Shown here piece by piece: positions 11,263 through 23,333 of a DNA stretch of 64,000 nt. Position 1 is the stretch's first letter, and each line of letters begins with the position of its first letter. The position numbers were made by a program, and so were the translations under genes. Below the pieces are notes generated by a model. The model was not told the origin of the DNA, ran no database searches, and worked only from the letters and a program-made list of their open reading frames with translations. Source of the stretch: Sphaerolaimus hirsutus (lineage: Eukaryota; Nematoda; Chromadorea; Monhysterida; Sphaerolaimidae); the NCBI GenBank assembly GCA_964036195.1, contig OZ038458.1, positions 9,065,832-9,129,831 of the forward strand, in the 5' to 3' direction.

Positions 11263-11507
11263 ATATATATATTTATTTGAATGTAATAGTACTGATATAG
11301 TATTCCAGAAATATTAGATAATTGGGGTTCAATCAAGCCTGTTTTTGGGACAGAGGTATTTTGCCAGACCCGGGTCCCATGAAATTGTTGGGTATTTCAA
11401 ATAATTACACGCAATATTTAGCTGTAACTGTGTGATTGGTGTATAAAGGATCTAGTTTTCGTTGTGGCGGTACAGTAGTGTGAAATTACAAGTTTGCCAT
11501 GGGCTTT

Positions 11508-12056
11508 TAGGGTTCAAACGGGATCCCGATCCCGGATCCCGTGAAATTCCGGGATTTACCAGTCCCGATCCCGATCCCGAAACCCCAATCCCGAAATCCA
11601 AAAATACCAATCCCGATCCCGATCCCGAAAATTTTCAAATCCCGATCCCGATCCCGAGAAACTCCCAAGTCCGGGATCCCGATCCCGGAAAAATTAGTGG
11701 AAATTATAAAAAGTGAAATAATGACGTTTTATCATGCAAAAAAAGTGGATGCAAACCCCCAGTGTCAATTTTATGCCACTTTTCTGGCATCCAACAGTGT
11801 TTTGAGACCTTTATGAACAACTGTGAATGCCAGAAAAATGGCCAAAATCTCTATCCCTAGAACCCAATCCCGATCCCGGACAAATCCCAATCCCAATCCC
11901 GATCCCGATACCGTGACCCCAATCCCGGCCAATCTCGATCCCGAAATCTCAAAAAACCAATCCCGATCCCGATCCCGAAACCCCAATCCCGATCCCGAAA
12001 TCTCAAAAAGTGAATCCCGATCCCGATCCCGAAAAGTCAATCCCGTTTGAACCCTA
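11508..12056. mobile_element. hAT-like element filled with CCCGAT repeats
   Basis: TAGGGTTCAAACGGGAT and ATCCCGTTTGAACCCTA form the ends. TGGGCTTT is duplicated perfectly at 11500-11507 and 12057-12064. Most of the interior is (ATCCCG)n with interspersed AAACCCCA and AAATCTCAAAA. A unique centre (about 11700-11830) contains GACCTTTATGAACAACTGTGAATGCCAG. Confidence 0.85.
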
Positions 12057-12190
12057 TGGGCTTTATTTAAGAATTTTGCCGTTGAAGTTCTCGCTGAGAA
12101 AAATCAATATTGAAAAATGTTGATCCATAGGAATTTGACCTTCGATGATAAAGTCGAAAAACTTGTGAAATAAAACGACATTCTAACGAG

Positions 12191-12643
12191 CCCCCCCAAA
12201 TCGGCCAGCTATCTCGGAGGCCGCTCAGCTATCTATCTATCCCGAGGCATAATTTTTGGCTACTACCCCCAAAGACCCCCCCCCCCCCAAATCGCTCAGC
12301 TATCCATCTATCTGGAGTGGTTTTTGAGAAATTTTGCCCCAATTTTCGCTCAAAATCACTAATTTTCGCACCTTTTTATAGTTTTTCCCCTTCAAAATCG
12401 TGCTTTCCGGCTATATACATGGTTATATACCTATTATTAGCCATTTTAAAGATACTTTTGGCTACTTTTAACTGAATATTAGAGATTTTTTCCCCTCTCT
12501 GCCTTCTTAACTTTGAAAATCCTATATATTGTGCCCCCGCCAGCCCCCCCCCCCCCAGAAAAGTTTTCGGCTATCTATCCCTCCGGAGGAGCGATTTGCA
12601 ATCTATCCAGCGCCCGCTAGGGCCAAAATCTTGGAGACCCCTG
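12191..12643. mobile_element. hAT-like GATAGATAGCTGAG element, left end deleted
   Basis: The right end GGAGACCCCTG and the 8-bp duplication CTAACGAG (12183-12190 and 12644-12651) are intact, but the left end now starts inside the C-run. The body carries CTATCTATC words and C-runs. The same family occurs intact at 14782-15300. Confidence 0.7.
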
Positions 12644-12651
12644 CTAACGAG

Positions 12652-14097
12652 TGTTCCCCGACAATAACGGATAGGTTTCTGAAATATAAATCGACCAAAA
12701 CAATATTGTCCGGGGGTGAACAAATACAGCCCCACTCCCACAAATGCCAACACATTTACATGTTCAACAGATGCCAAACGGCAGCTAAACTGTTCGCAAT
12801 TTTATATTACAGCAATTTCCATCTTCAAACCAAATTTATGTAAATATTCTGAAAGGCGCCAAGGTAAATCTCGCCACAGCAACAAAATTAGCCGACCCCC
12901 CGACGGCATGAAAATGGCATAAGCCAATCCGCCGCTCAGCGCTAGCGGTGTCGAAATACACAGACGGGGCACTTATGGCGAGCAGTTGTACATACACACG
13001 GCACAAATGAATCCACCCCCATTGCGTAGCTAATATGTACTCAACAATATAGGTATTTACATTTACATAACTCTGGGTATATATAAATTGACTATGTTAC
13101 TTGTCATCTTAGAAGGAAAAAGGCTATACAGCGGGTGATGTGCTTATATACGCGCGCCCGGGGTTTCAGTGCGGCAACGCAAATGTAGCCAAAAGCTATA
13201 CTCGCTATTGTTGACAGCTGTTTCGGGAACACTGCATTTTGCGATCACTATTGACAATGTTCCCGCATCATCACAGAGTTATTTATAATTTCTGTAAGGT
13301 AATCAAACTAATTCGCACTTTTGTCGACCGATAAAATATGACCGGTTCAGTTTGAACTTTGAAAGAGCAAATGTTTACCAGGAAATAAAAACTTACAGAA
13401 TGCTAAAGTGTATGCATTCAATCATACTTATGCATCAGCTGACGGCAAGCCCTCCCGCCCCGAACCCGGAAAATATCCCAGTGCGGCCTGGATGCTTTTG
13501 GGTGCCTCAACACACTAGTTTTCAACCAAAATTTTGAATGTTTAGCAGAATGAATTGGCTGACAACTACAGTTGATGGGGATTTAAAAAAGCTTATTTCA
13601 GTCAACTCAAATGCGTTCAAAGCTGATTTGAGTTTCCAAAATTTCGCTTGAAAACTTGTGTCCACGTATACGCCACACCCCAGCTCATGCGACAACCGCG
13701 CGGTAATGACAAACTTTTTTCGACAATATCCATCGAACACTTGCTCCATATGCCTCGATGCTTCTACAGCAGCGCCCCCAGGAAATTGAAAAAGCCCGCG
13801 AAGTGCGCCGTGCGGATGTGAAACGGGAGCGGGCGTGCAGAAAAGAACTTAAGTAACTTATTTCTGTGGTTGGCCGATCAATAAAGTGCCGGGTTCACCT
13901 AAAACTAGGCTGTAGGGAAGAATGCACAAAATCCAGCGGAGAACTTCGGCAATATAGCGCAGCATTCTTGGACAACAATCGTGCAGACTACCCCAAAAGA
14001 TAACGCAGTACCTTTTGATGATAAATAACGCAGAGAAGGATAGAACGTAAACCACACTACACGGGGGGGGGGATTTTGACGGTGACATTGTCAACTG
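12652..14097. other. Unassigned sequence between elements
   Basis: No recognisable gene. Only short open frames and scattered microsatellite-like tracts are visible. A minus-strand frame at 14092-13858 is described separately. Confidence 0.5.
13858..14092 (-). CDS. Unassigned hydrophobic open frame downstream of an introner copy
   Basis: An open minus-strand frame of about 77 residues begins at an ATG a few bases after the CAG that closes the 14098-14253 element and ends at a TAA. It contains a hydrophobic span (VVYVLSFSALFII) and a second near the C terminus (WILCILPYSLVL). On this strand the element is in intron orientation (CAG|GTGGCAG ... CCCG|CAG), so it could be a 5'-UTR intron. The three frames upstream of the element are all closed close by, so no preceding coding exon exists there. 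It may be a receptor fragment or chance. Confidence 0.2.
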
Positions 14098-14253
14098 CGG
14101 GCAGTCCCAAGCCCTGTAAAGTGTAAAGTAAAGAGTCAAATGTAAAGTCAAATGCTAAGTAATCTGTCAATCAAAACAAAAAAGAAAAGATTTTATTACT
14201 GAACATTGCATGACAATTGACACTTTACACTTTACAGGGCTTGGGACTGCCAC
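14098..14253. mobile_element. Introner-family foldback element outside a known gene
   Basis: CTG|CGGGCAGTCCCAAGCCCTGT at the left and ACAGGGCTTGGGACTGCCAC|CTG at the right. The CTG duplication is perfect. Arms pair as TGTAAAGTGTAAAGT with ACTTTACACTTTACA. Confidence 0.8.
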
Positions 14254-14781
14254 CTGGTCTCTATTCAAGCATCAGTTGATGGGTCGATGTTCAAATGCAC
14301 ATAGCAATATTAATTAATCATTTTCGACATGGCCGCATGCGCACGTGAAAATTGCCCTGCGACCGGTCAACTAAAAATAGCAATTTACTTAAAACCTCAT
14401 TCAACAGTCGTCCCCCGCTATGCTTATGATCATTGTTTGTAGACTCTCGAAGCTATATGTCAGCAAATATTTTTTCCAACGATTTTATTGCCCGCAAAAA
14501 CAGAATGTACTAACAAACACAAAGGAATAATTCTCTAACAGTTCCCTCACGGTCGGGAAGCCCACCATGAGCTACGAAAATACGAAATATTTATGGCGGC
14601 TGCTTTAGCACCTGTGGTGTCACAGTGAAATAAAAAAAATTCGAACATTAAAATCAGGTAGATTCACCACAAGCACCTAGTGCCTTGTAATCAGGGAATG
14701 AAGACACCCTGAATACCTTAAAATCTACACCGGTTTACATAATTCTTATTTGACTATTGATTTATTTATGTGACCTATAAT

Positions 14782-15300
14782 CAGGGGTCTCCAGGATTTT
14801 GGCCCTCGCGGGGGCTGGATAGATAGCAAATCGCTCCTCCGGAGGGATAGATAGCTGAAAAATTTTTCTGGGGGGGGCTGGGGGGGGGGGGCTTGGGGGG
14901 GGGCTGGCGGGGGCACAATATATAGGCTTTTTCAAGGTTAAGAAGGCAGAAAGGACAAAAAATCGCTAAGAATCAGTTAAAAGTAGCCAAAAGTAGGTAT
15001 AAAATGGCTAAAAATAGGTATATAACCATGTATATAGCCGGAAAGCACGATTTTGAAGGTGAAAAACTATAAAAAGGTGCGAAAATTGGTGATTTTGAGC
15101 GAAAATTGGGGCAAAATTTCTCAAAAACCACTCCAGATAGATAGATAGCTGAGCGATTTGGGGGGGGTCTTTGGGGGTAGTAGCCAAAAATTTTGCCTCG
15201 GGATAGATAGATAGCTGAGCGGCCTCCGGGATAGATAGATAGCTGGCCGATTTGGGGGGGGGCAGCCCCCCCCCCCAGCCCCCCCCCTAGGAGACCCCTG
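14782..15300. mobile_element. hAT-like GATAGATAGCTGAG element, intact copy
   Basis: CAGGGGTCTCC...GGAGACCCCTG inverted ends with a perfect CCTATAAT duplication at 14774-14781 and 15301-15308. Inside are repeated GATAGATAGCTGAGC words, long G-runs, and a poly-C block near the right end. No coding potential is seen. Confidence 0.85.
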
Positions 15301-15635
15301 CCTATAATAGTTTTATATAGCGCACGTATCCTACGTATGGACTATGAAACGTCAAACCTGCACTTTGAAAATTGATCTGTCAATCGCAGATACACTTTTG
15401 CTGTGCACCTTCAAAGTATACAAACTAAAGTAGCCGGAATTTTACACGAAATAACAACGAAAAGCTGCACGCAGTATTTAAAAATAAAACAACCGTAAAA
15501 AAGTTTGTTCGTAATTATGACCACAAGACTCTGGGCTGGTAATGTTTTGGTGCCGTCATCATTAAAACTAACGAACTCAGGCTTACAAAATAGGACAGAG
15601 CGAGGCAAAAATTGATGGGATGGGATGGGCGCGGC

Positions 15636-18600
15636 TCACTCGAACTTGGAGGCGGTGTGCGACACGGCGTCGCCCGCCGCCGACATGCCTGAGAATGTGT
15701 AGATGACTTTATTGAGATTTTATTTGACAATATTTTGACAACGATGTGAACATTCAGCGTACTGCACACAGGACATTCTTTTCCCGCGTGTTTCTACGAG
15801 TTTGTTTCAAAAGTATAAGCTCAGGAGTTAGGAACCAGAATCGCTAAAAAGCGACCGGTGCAGTAGAAGGATTATTAGATGTAGTAGAAGAATATTTACA
15901 TATTCACCAGAGATTTGGCATAAAGCTTGTCAAAAATTGCAAAAACGGAGTGCTTGCAAAAATTTAAACCTTTGATTTAAGAAGAAAAAAAGAAAGGAAA
16001 AAAGGTTTAAAAATCAAGAACAAAATCAAGTGCCGCTGAACACTATTTTTAACCCTCACAAAATTTCGCACGCAAACAATATTGCCAGGCCTCAAGTGCC
16101 CTCATTTCTATCCACCTATCTCACGATCTGACATTTCCAAACCCCCCAGCTAATTCAAAGCGAGAAAGAAAAAAACACGCGGGCCCTTTCAGCCGCGCGG
16201 CCACCGACTGCAGCGGCAGCGCGGCGCGTCAGCCGCGCGTCAATACGGCCGCCATTTCATGACACACGCAGACTGTATGTATGTACAGCAGGTCCAGCTA
16301 AGTCCAGATTCCGATGGATCCAAGTGCGGCGTATATGGAAATGTGCGCACTATTTTACTCTTGATGTGATCCATGAGACGCATGGGACATTCTGCCAGCG
16401 CTCTTTTTCAGTAGCAACGTGGCGTGCGTGCGCATGCATGCCACACGTTTTGTCGCTGAACGTGACCATTGAAGCTGAGAAATGGCCATGAATTACACTT
16501 TCTGAGTGTGGGGTGCACTGGAAAGATGCTGCGAGGTGATTTATCAAACGCAGAGTTTTCCGACTGCATTTCTCCCATGACCGTGAACAGGTCATGAAAT
16601 AGTGGCCTAAAAAAACTTTTCAGCAACCCCCACACATGGGCCACCACGCTACAAACGTGTCTCCTTATTTCGACAAAAATCAAATGGCTGACTAATCAAC
16701 AAGGTGACACATCCGAAACGAGACAGTCATGTTTTCGCCGACAAAAGTGCAATTAAAAATAACATTTTATTGCCCCCAAAACTAGCACTATGCCCCCTTG
16801 TTTGCATTGCGGGCCCTGGCCGAAAAGTGTTGACAACGTGTGCAGTCGCATTTCAATCTGGCATATGTCATATGATTTTTCCAAAGTTATCACCGCAGTT
16901 GCAGCAGTAATTACGGGACAGTTCAATAAAAACATGCAGTTTATATGTACACTACATGAATTTCATGTTTTGTTCATCTGGGCGCCGCTGCGCAAAAATA
17001 ACCGACACAGCTTATCTACTGTGCACCCAGGTGAATTCAGACGCGACACAAACACACTGCCGTGTCCGGGCTTACGGCGTACACAAGTCGCCACTGCAAT
17101 GAATAGTTTCACTGCCGACGTTGGCTGTAGGCATGATAGAACTCAACAATGAACGTTCAGCACGCGAGTAGTCTGGTTTGAGCTATAAAGCGTCGGTTAT
17201 GGCGTCATGTCCACACGCTAAGTATAACACAACAGTATCGCTGCAATACCGCAAGCCCGATCCCGGAAAGCACAAAGTAGACAGACAGACCTTCTCCAAT
17301 CTTTGCGCCGGCGGCACCGATCTTGGAGTCGGCGTGCTTCTGGGCGAAGGGCTTGATGAAGCGCGTGTAGATCTGGGCGGCGCCGCGCGTCGCCGGAAGT
17401 TGCAGCCACAGGGCGAAAACGCACTGCGTATGTTATGGTGTGTGAGATGGGCGCAGCGGATATGGACACCCCCTGGACATCGCAGCTATTCGGGTACTGC
17501 TTAACCCATGTAACATCTTGAAAAAAAATATTGTGATTAGGGTTGGAAAAAAACGTTTTTTTAACTCGATGTTTTAAAAAAAAAAAGAAGTTTAAAAAAA
17601 ACAAAACGTTTTTTAAAAAAAACACGTTTTTTTTAAAAGCTCCCAGATATGACCTAGTGTCAACATATATAGGTATATCAGACACTGGCAATACTCTGTG
17701 ATGTTAAATATGACCATATAATGGCTGTGGAGCCATGGGATAGCATTATAAGTGGTGATTTGTGTCAAAAATATCCATTTTTTGTCGACATATCGTTCGT
17801 ATATCGCCTTATAGTCGAATGTTCGTCAAGGACGTATCCAGGGGGGGGGGCGGGGGGGGCTGCAGCCCCCCCCCTTCCCGGGGTGAGACCTAAAAAGTCC
17901 CGGAAAGTGCAACTTTTCATGTATATTTTTCTATGTTTCTCAAAAATTTTGCGCGCGAGCGCGCAATGTCTTCCCGATGCATTGTATTTTCAGCGGATCG
18001 GTCCCTGTAAACAAAGATCCTCGGAAATAAGCATATTTTTGCGACTTTCGCTGTATATGTATGCATATTTACATACATATAAAGCGGTTCCTGGCGCTGG
18101 CGCCAACGCCAATAACGCCATGGTGTGGCGCCTTTGTATGGCGCTAGCGCCAAAACGCCTTTCCGTCCCTATATAGGGAAAAATTTTAGGGGGGGGGGGG
18201 CTGAGCCCCCCCCGTTCGCCGGGCTCCGTAAACAAGCAGCCCCCCCCGCTCAAAAATCCTGGATGTTCGTGACATCAGGTAAAGTTTGGCACGGAATGGT
18301 GATCAAACAAGGTTATAAAAGGAGGTTGTTACTTTGGGAGTGAAGTTACACACTGTGGAGGTACATGGAAGCACATTACCTCAATATTATATATTACAGC
18401 AACATATGTCGGCTTATTCACCCATGGTAGCACATAGAAATGGATGTTTTGATACTAAAAATGCAACAAAACCAATGAAAACAACCACCAATGTCAATTT
18501 GTGTGTGAAATTGCGCGCTTGCGCGCAAAAATTTTGCAAAATACCTAGTGCTTAGTACTAAAAATTTCGGCCGATGTTTTTTTTTTTAAAAAAAACATTT

Positions 18601-19923
18601 CGGACGTCATGTTTTTTAAAAAAAAAAAACGTTTTTTTTTTAAACGTTTTAAAAAAAACATCGGCCAACCCTAATTGTGATGAATTTAAATTGTAATTGG
18701 GTTTTCAATTGAGGTAAAAATTCTAGTTTGTTTGTTCCCAACTACGCGGCGGTAGTGCCAGTTTTAGGCATCGCCAAGAAGTCAAAATGTGCCATTCACT
18801 AGTGAAAATAGTACGGATATCCGAAGGGATATTGATGAACATAAGAGACGAAATTCACATAAATCCACACAAAAAACCCAAAGGGCCAACCTTGATCAGC
18901 CAGTAAACGGGGCACCAGGACTCGATCTCGTCGCCAGCAAACTCGAAAACGTTCAGAATGCCAATGACCACCCAGTAAGTGAGCCACTGGACATCATCCT
19001 CCTTACTGTGCGTCTCGATGGCTTTGATGCTGTGGGTTTGGGCGGATTTTTTTAAATATTGAGATCGATAAATTGATGTGGATTGGAGAAATAAGATGTG
19101 CCAATGAACATAGCTCATATTTCCTTTGGTTTTGATGACAATGAGGAAACAAGGTAAAATTAATGTAGCGAGATTCATCGTGTTGGCTATTTGCCAGGGT
19201 ACCGCTGATGGTCAATAAAGCAGTTAGCATGTGACCAATCAGAACCTCACTAAATCGGACAATCCATGTAAATCCAGTAATCCCTGATTCAAAAATAGGA
19301 CCACAACCACAAAGAAGCTCATGAAAGCGAAATTTTGACCAAAAAAGTGAAAAATCAAACACACGACAGGTAGGCAGGAAGTGCGAATGCGATCGCGTTG
19401 CACAGAAGCTCGGCAAAGTGACCGAAAACCATGTACAGCCCCAGAATTCCAGCAACTCCTGTGTGTTGGAGGGAATATGAAACGTGACACACGAATGAGA
19501 CTTTAGTTGTTGCTGCGTTAAACTGCAACAGGACCACCACCAGCGGGGAAAATCAGTAAGGTGCCCTGTGATGTGGCACTTTCCGGGCGATAAATTTTCA
19601 TTGTGTTTAGTACAGGTTTAAAACGCCATACTAATCAAGTGACAAATAAAGTTTCAGAAAACCAGGGTCTCATAGTTCACCGGGGAATCAAGACACCGCC
19701 AAAACATTTTCACCCAAAACACCACTTCACAGTGAACTCGACAACCCCCCCCCCACAAAAAAACAACGAACAAACAACCGACAAACGAACCGCAAAACAG
19801 GAAGAACCTGTCCACGCCGGTCTTGGCCTCGATCTGGCCCATGACGTTGGTCACGGCGTTGGGCTCGTGCAGCTTCTTGGTGATGTCCTGCCGCACCTTC
19901 TGCAGTTGCTCGTTGGCGGCCAT
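15636..19923 (-). CDS. REEP5: REEP5/DP1/Yop1-type endoplasmic reticulum shaping protein
   Basis: Five minus-strand exons: 19923-19791, 19458-19365, 19029-18891, 17423-17291 and 15688-15636 (TGA). All are GT-AG and phase-consistent, giving 183 residues; human REEP5 has 189. The N terminus holds the conserved IEAKTGVDR. Next comes LYMVFGHFAELLCN (first hairpin), then the family hallmark SIKAIETHSKEDDVQWLTYWV, and FALWLQLPATRGAAQIYTRF with IKPF. REEP5/DP1/Yop1 proteins insert wedge-like hairpins in the outer leaflet of ER tubules and stabilise curvature. Assignment to the REEP5/6 clade rests on the short length and the KEDD-QWLTYW motif; the exact paralogue is inferred. The ATG at 19923 fits the family N terminus. 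The fourth and fifth exons are separated from the rest by element-rich introns (17538-18673). Confidence 0.93.
17538..18673. mobile_element. hAT-like T/A-run element in a REEP5 intron, with a nested element
   Basis: TAGGGTTGG...CCAACCCTA ends with a perfect ATTGTGAT duplication at 17530-17537 and 18674-18681. The sub-terminal regions are runs of ACGTTTTTTTAA and its complement. Element 17827-18262 is inserted inside. A second copy of this family is in the GST gene (28998-31121). Confidence 0.85.
17827..18262. mobile_element. hAT-like CAAGGACGTATCCAGG element nested in 17538-18673
   Basis: ATGTTCGT is duplicated at 17819-17826 and 18263-18270. The left end is CAAGGACGTATCCAGG; the right end has lost its outer ACGTCCCTG. 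Sub-terminal poly-G/C, and GCGCGCGAGCGCGC and GGCGCTGGCGCC words occur inside. The intact relative is 49186-49631. Confidence 0.8.
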
Positions 19924-20004
19924 AGTTTCCGGGTTTTGGATTGGATTGGATAAATGGACAGAGAAATAGACGGGCTTGTGCAGGTCGACCGAGATGTACC
20001 CTTT

Positions 20005-20870
20005 AAGGGGAGATAAATCGCGAGTTGATGTTGTTATTACTGGTTATTTTTGCGAGTTGGGAAGAAGAAGTCATCAAAATGTTACGACTAAAAGTCGGAA
20101 ATATTTGCAAAGTGAATCAGTTTCAAAATGACGGGACTACTGTTTCCGAAAACATTTTACAGGGCTGGTGTTATTTCAAATTGCGGCGTATGATTTTGTC
20201 AAAACGGTTTCAAAATGGGCGGAGTCTTCTGATTTATGCAGCTATTATTTTATGTGACAAGTTGAAACTGTTAATTGTTGATCAATTATGTGACGCAAGC
20301 GAAAACATCAAAGTAACTTTCTGATATTTAAATCGGTTTTAACAGTGGTGGTCAATTCGCTGTTAGCCAGCTTTTTTTTCACAATGTATCCAAAAAAACT
20401 TTTGAAAAATAAGAAAAAAAGCTACAGTCGTACATAGATAAATGAAATTGACTTACAGTATCACGCTGTGAGATCTTAATCTTACCAGAAAAGCATCAAT
20501 TGACTAATCAACGGTAAATATCTGGACAATACGTTTTTCCCGCGCTCACGTTACACTGGTAAACTCAGATTTTACCCGGAAATAAACTATTTGGCGCAGT
20601 GCCAGTCGCCAAATGAAATATTTATGTACTAGTTCAATAGAAGTGTTTCTGTAAAGTGAGCCCTCGCTGACGGGCCGCAATGAATGTGACGTAAGTGGCC
20701 GCGGGCAGATATCGTTGTTCCGAGTCTTCGAAACCTATTGATCGCCCTTTCACAGAGCCCAGTTTTTCGGTGAGTTCAAGGCGGTTCATGGTTCGAACCG
20801 GCCGACATTTTGCGCAGACATAATTACCTCTGGCATAGTGCCAACCCCTCGCGCAGCGACCAGTTCCAGT
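20005..20870. other. Intergenic interval between divergent REEP5 and BLCAP genes
   Basis: The REEP5 ATG (19923, minus) and BLCAP ATG (20871, plus) face away from each other across 947 bases. I see no repeat family in it. A possible acceptor (CCCCTCGCGCAG, ending at 20856) just upstream of the BLCAP ATG suggests a non-coding 5' exon. The interval may hold both promoters. Confidence 0.4.
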
Positions 20871-21134
20871 ATGTACTGCCTGCAGTACCTGGTGCCGGTT
20901 CTGTTGGTGCCGCGGCCGACGTACGCGCCCACCGCTCTGCTGCAGCACGCGGTGTTCATGTGGCTGTACGTGGTGGGCTTCTTCATGGGCCGGCAGCCGT
21001 GCTACATCTGCAGTTTGATTTTCGCCGTCGCCGTGGCGCTGCTGTGCTACACGTCGCCGGACACGTGCGTCTTGTGGCCCGTGTGCAGGTTGGGCGAGGA
21101 CAGGATGCGCTGCTTGGAAGCCACCGGAGAGTGA
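20871..21134 (+). CDS. BLCAP: BLCAP (bladder cancer-associated protein / BC10 family)
   Basis: A single open frame of 87 codons and TGA, exactly the length of vertebrate BLCAP. It opens MYCLQYLVPVLLVPRP and continues with a hydrophobic helix containing FMWLYVVGFFMGRQPCYIC, then a second hydrophobic helix and VLWPVC. The Cys pair in RQPCYIC matches the family KPCTIC, and all of this aligns without gaps through residue 70. BLCAP is a small, highly conserved two-helix membrane protein whose role in growth control is not settled. The coding region lacks introns, as in vertebrates. The last 17 residues diverge. A potential poly(A) signal AATAAA lies near 21383. Codon 15 is Arg where vertebrate genomic sequence encodes Lys. 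Confidence 0.95.
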   Translation: MYCLQYLVPVLLVPRPTYAPTALLQHAVFMWLYVVGFFMGRQPCYICSLIFAVAVALLCYTSPDTCVLWPVCRLGEDRMRCLEATGE

Positions 21135-21706
21135 TTTGGTCGGTGAGCTTTTTTTGCCCACTGCGTAGAGGCTTGGCGATTTTTGAAGGAGCTTATGATG
21201 TCTAGGGGTTTTTTATCCTCGTGTGCAACTTGGGATATGATGTTGGGACGTGAGACAGCCTATGCAATCCCTAGCCGTGTATGCAGTGGGCATTTTTGTG
21301 TCTACTTAAACTGTAAAATAATGTCCCCATTGGTTTGTGTATCGTTTGAAACGATTTTTAAAAGAATTATTGTGATGAAGACAATAAAAATCATATGCAT
21401 CCAATGGGTTGCCATCCGTTTCATTTACGATATTTATTGGGTGTTGTTCTATGTTCATCGTAGTTACCAACTCCGTGATACCTTCAAAATGTCATGCTAC
21501 GTTGATGACCATTTTGCCGTGATATGTGCCCATTGTTGTGGTCATTTGAAGACACCATAACTTAGGTATGTACAGGTATGGCTTGTACGATTTTTTCATT
21601 ATTTACCTATCTATTTGTGTATGAATGAATTGTTATGTATTTACTGTGATGCTGTCTCCAAATGCAGTAAATTTGCCGCCTTCACATCTTTCAGATAGTA
21701 TTTACC

Positions 21707-22630
21707 GCATTTCCTCGAAATACCCCCGTATTTTCTCGAAATACCCCCCCCCCAAAAAAAAAAGAATGGGGACTATGAATTTATAATACCCCCCCCCAAT
21801 ATTGTGTATAAAGAACGTAAATGCCAAAAGCTGTGGTTTTTGATTCGGGAAACGCAGAACACACGTTCAAAACAATGACTGTTATGTTAGAACAGGGTTT
21901 ATACCATCTACGTACTTCAGGGGGTATCTTGAATTTCGGGGTTTATACCATCCACTTGTAGCAGAGGTATCTTGAATTTCGACCCTCTGTGTGGTTGGAC
22001 AGATAGCAAATCGCTCCTCCGGAGAGATAGATAGCTGAAAATTTTGGGTGGGGGGCATGTGGCATTTTTTGGGGCATAGAACAAAGAAAATGGAGAAAAA
22101 CCGCTAAAAGTAGGTGTAAAATAGCTCAAAAATGATATACAAGAGCATTTAGTACTAAAAATATCTGAAAATAGGCAAATAGGAACCAGAACTAAGATTT
22201 TGGAAGTGAAAATCTATAAAAAGGTATGAAAAATAGCGATTTTGAGCGAAAATTGGGGTATAGTTTCTCAAAAATCGATCCAGATACGTAGATAGCTGGG
22301 CGATTTGGGGGGGGGGGTTAGGGGGTAGTAGCCCAAAATTTTGCCAAAATGGGTATATAGATAGCTGAGCGGCCTCCGGGTTAGATAGATAGCTGGGTGG
22401 TTTGGGGGTTAACCCCCCCCCCCCCATTCGATACCCTACATGGCGGTTTTTGTTGCATTTTTCGACGTCTGTGTACATTACAAACAACAATTTATTACTG
22501 GGATTTCAAATAATTTCTGGTGAAATAATACCCCCCCCCGCCCCTCGGGATACCACCCTCATTTAACCCCCTCAAAATTTCCCCTATGAAAAAATAACCC
22601 CCTGGTGGGTAATTCGAGGAAATAAGTAGT
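21707..22630. mobile_element. CCGTATTTCCTCGAA-family element with an inserted GATAGATAGCTG element
   Basis: TACCGCATTTCCTCGAAATAC at the left and TTCGAGGAAATAAGTAG at the right. Arms carry C/G runs. Between about 21935 and 22440 lies a divergent copy of the GATAGATAGCTGAG element, with its terminal words partly replaced by GGTTTATACCATC. Confidence 0.65.
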
Positions 22631-22756
22631 TAAAGACGTTCAGATGAGCGATGAAAACGGTCACAATGTCATGTATCCACAATGGTCTCCTTTAGTCAGG
22701 AATCAGGAAAGTGCCATTACTCTGCAAAGCTCACAAAGGCGAGTGCCATTCGTAAA

Positions 22757-23333
22757 TACCGTATTACCTCGAATTACCCCCCCCCCCTTGAATTAACCCC
22801 CCCCTCGAATTAACCCCCCCCCCCTCAAAATGGGCTGGGGAAATAATAACCCCCCCTCGAAATACCCCCCCCTCGAAATACCCCCCCCCCTCGAAATACC
22901 CCCCCATCGAAATACCCCCCCCCCTCGAAATACCCCCCCCCCCCTCGAAATACCCCCCCCTCGAACCCCCCCCCCCCTTCGGAATGATGTACGCATGTAC
23001 ATAATAAATACGTCATGTACGCAATGTACATGATGTATATTACTTAATTAATATTACTGTTAATTTGCATTGCAGCTACACATAGAGTAGTTTGTGTAGC
23101 TATCTACGTTTTTATGTCCAAATATATCCTTTTTGGACACATTTATTACCTATTTTGGGTACGCGAATGCCTACTATTTACTACGATCCTTACGAAAATT
23201 TCTGACGAAATAATAAAACCCCCCCTCGAATAAACCCCCCTCGAATTAACCCCCCCTCGAATTAACCCCCCCCCCTCAAATTTTGCTGGCGAAATAATAA
23301 ACCCCCATGGGGGTATTTCGAGGTAATACGGTA
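22757..23333. mobile_element. CCGTATTACCTCGAA-family element with amplified sub-terminal word
   Basis: TACCGTATTACCTCGAATTAC...GGTATTTCGAGGTAATACGGTA, flanked by TA. The left arm contains about eight tandem CCTCGAAATACCCCC units (22853-22970). The centre (about 22980-23215) is related to the 8892 copy (GGATATATTTGGACA type). Confidence 0.85.

Noticed and set aside
11541..11816. DPDPETPIP-like repetitive proteins
   Set aside because: They are translations of the CCCGAT array and appear in every copy on both strands.
12652..13000. Transposase remnant near hAT-like elements
   Set aside because: No catalytic-core-like translation in any frame; all elements here appear non-autonomous.
20780..20810. 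tRNA T-loop-like GGTTCGAACC
   Set aside because: No matching acceptor stem, D-arm or anticodon arm.
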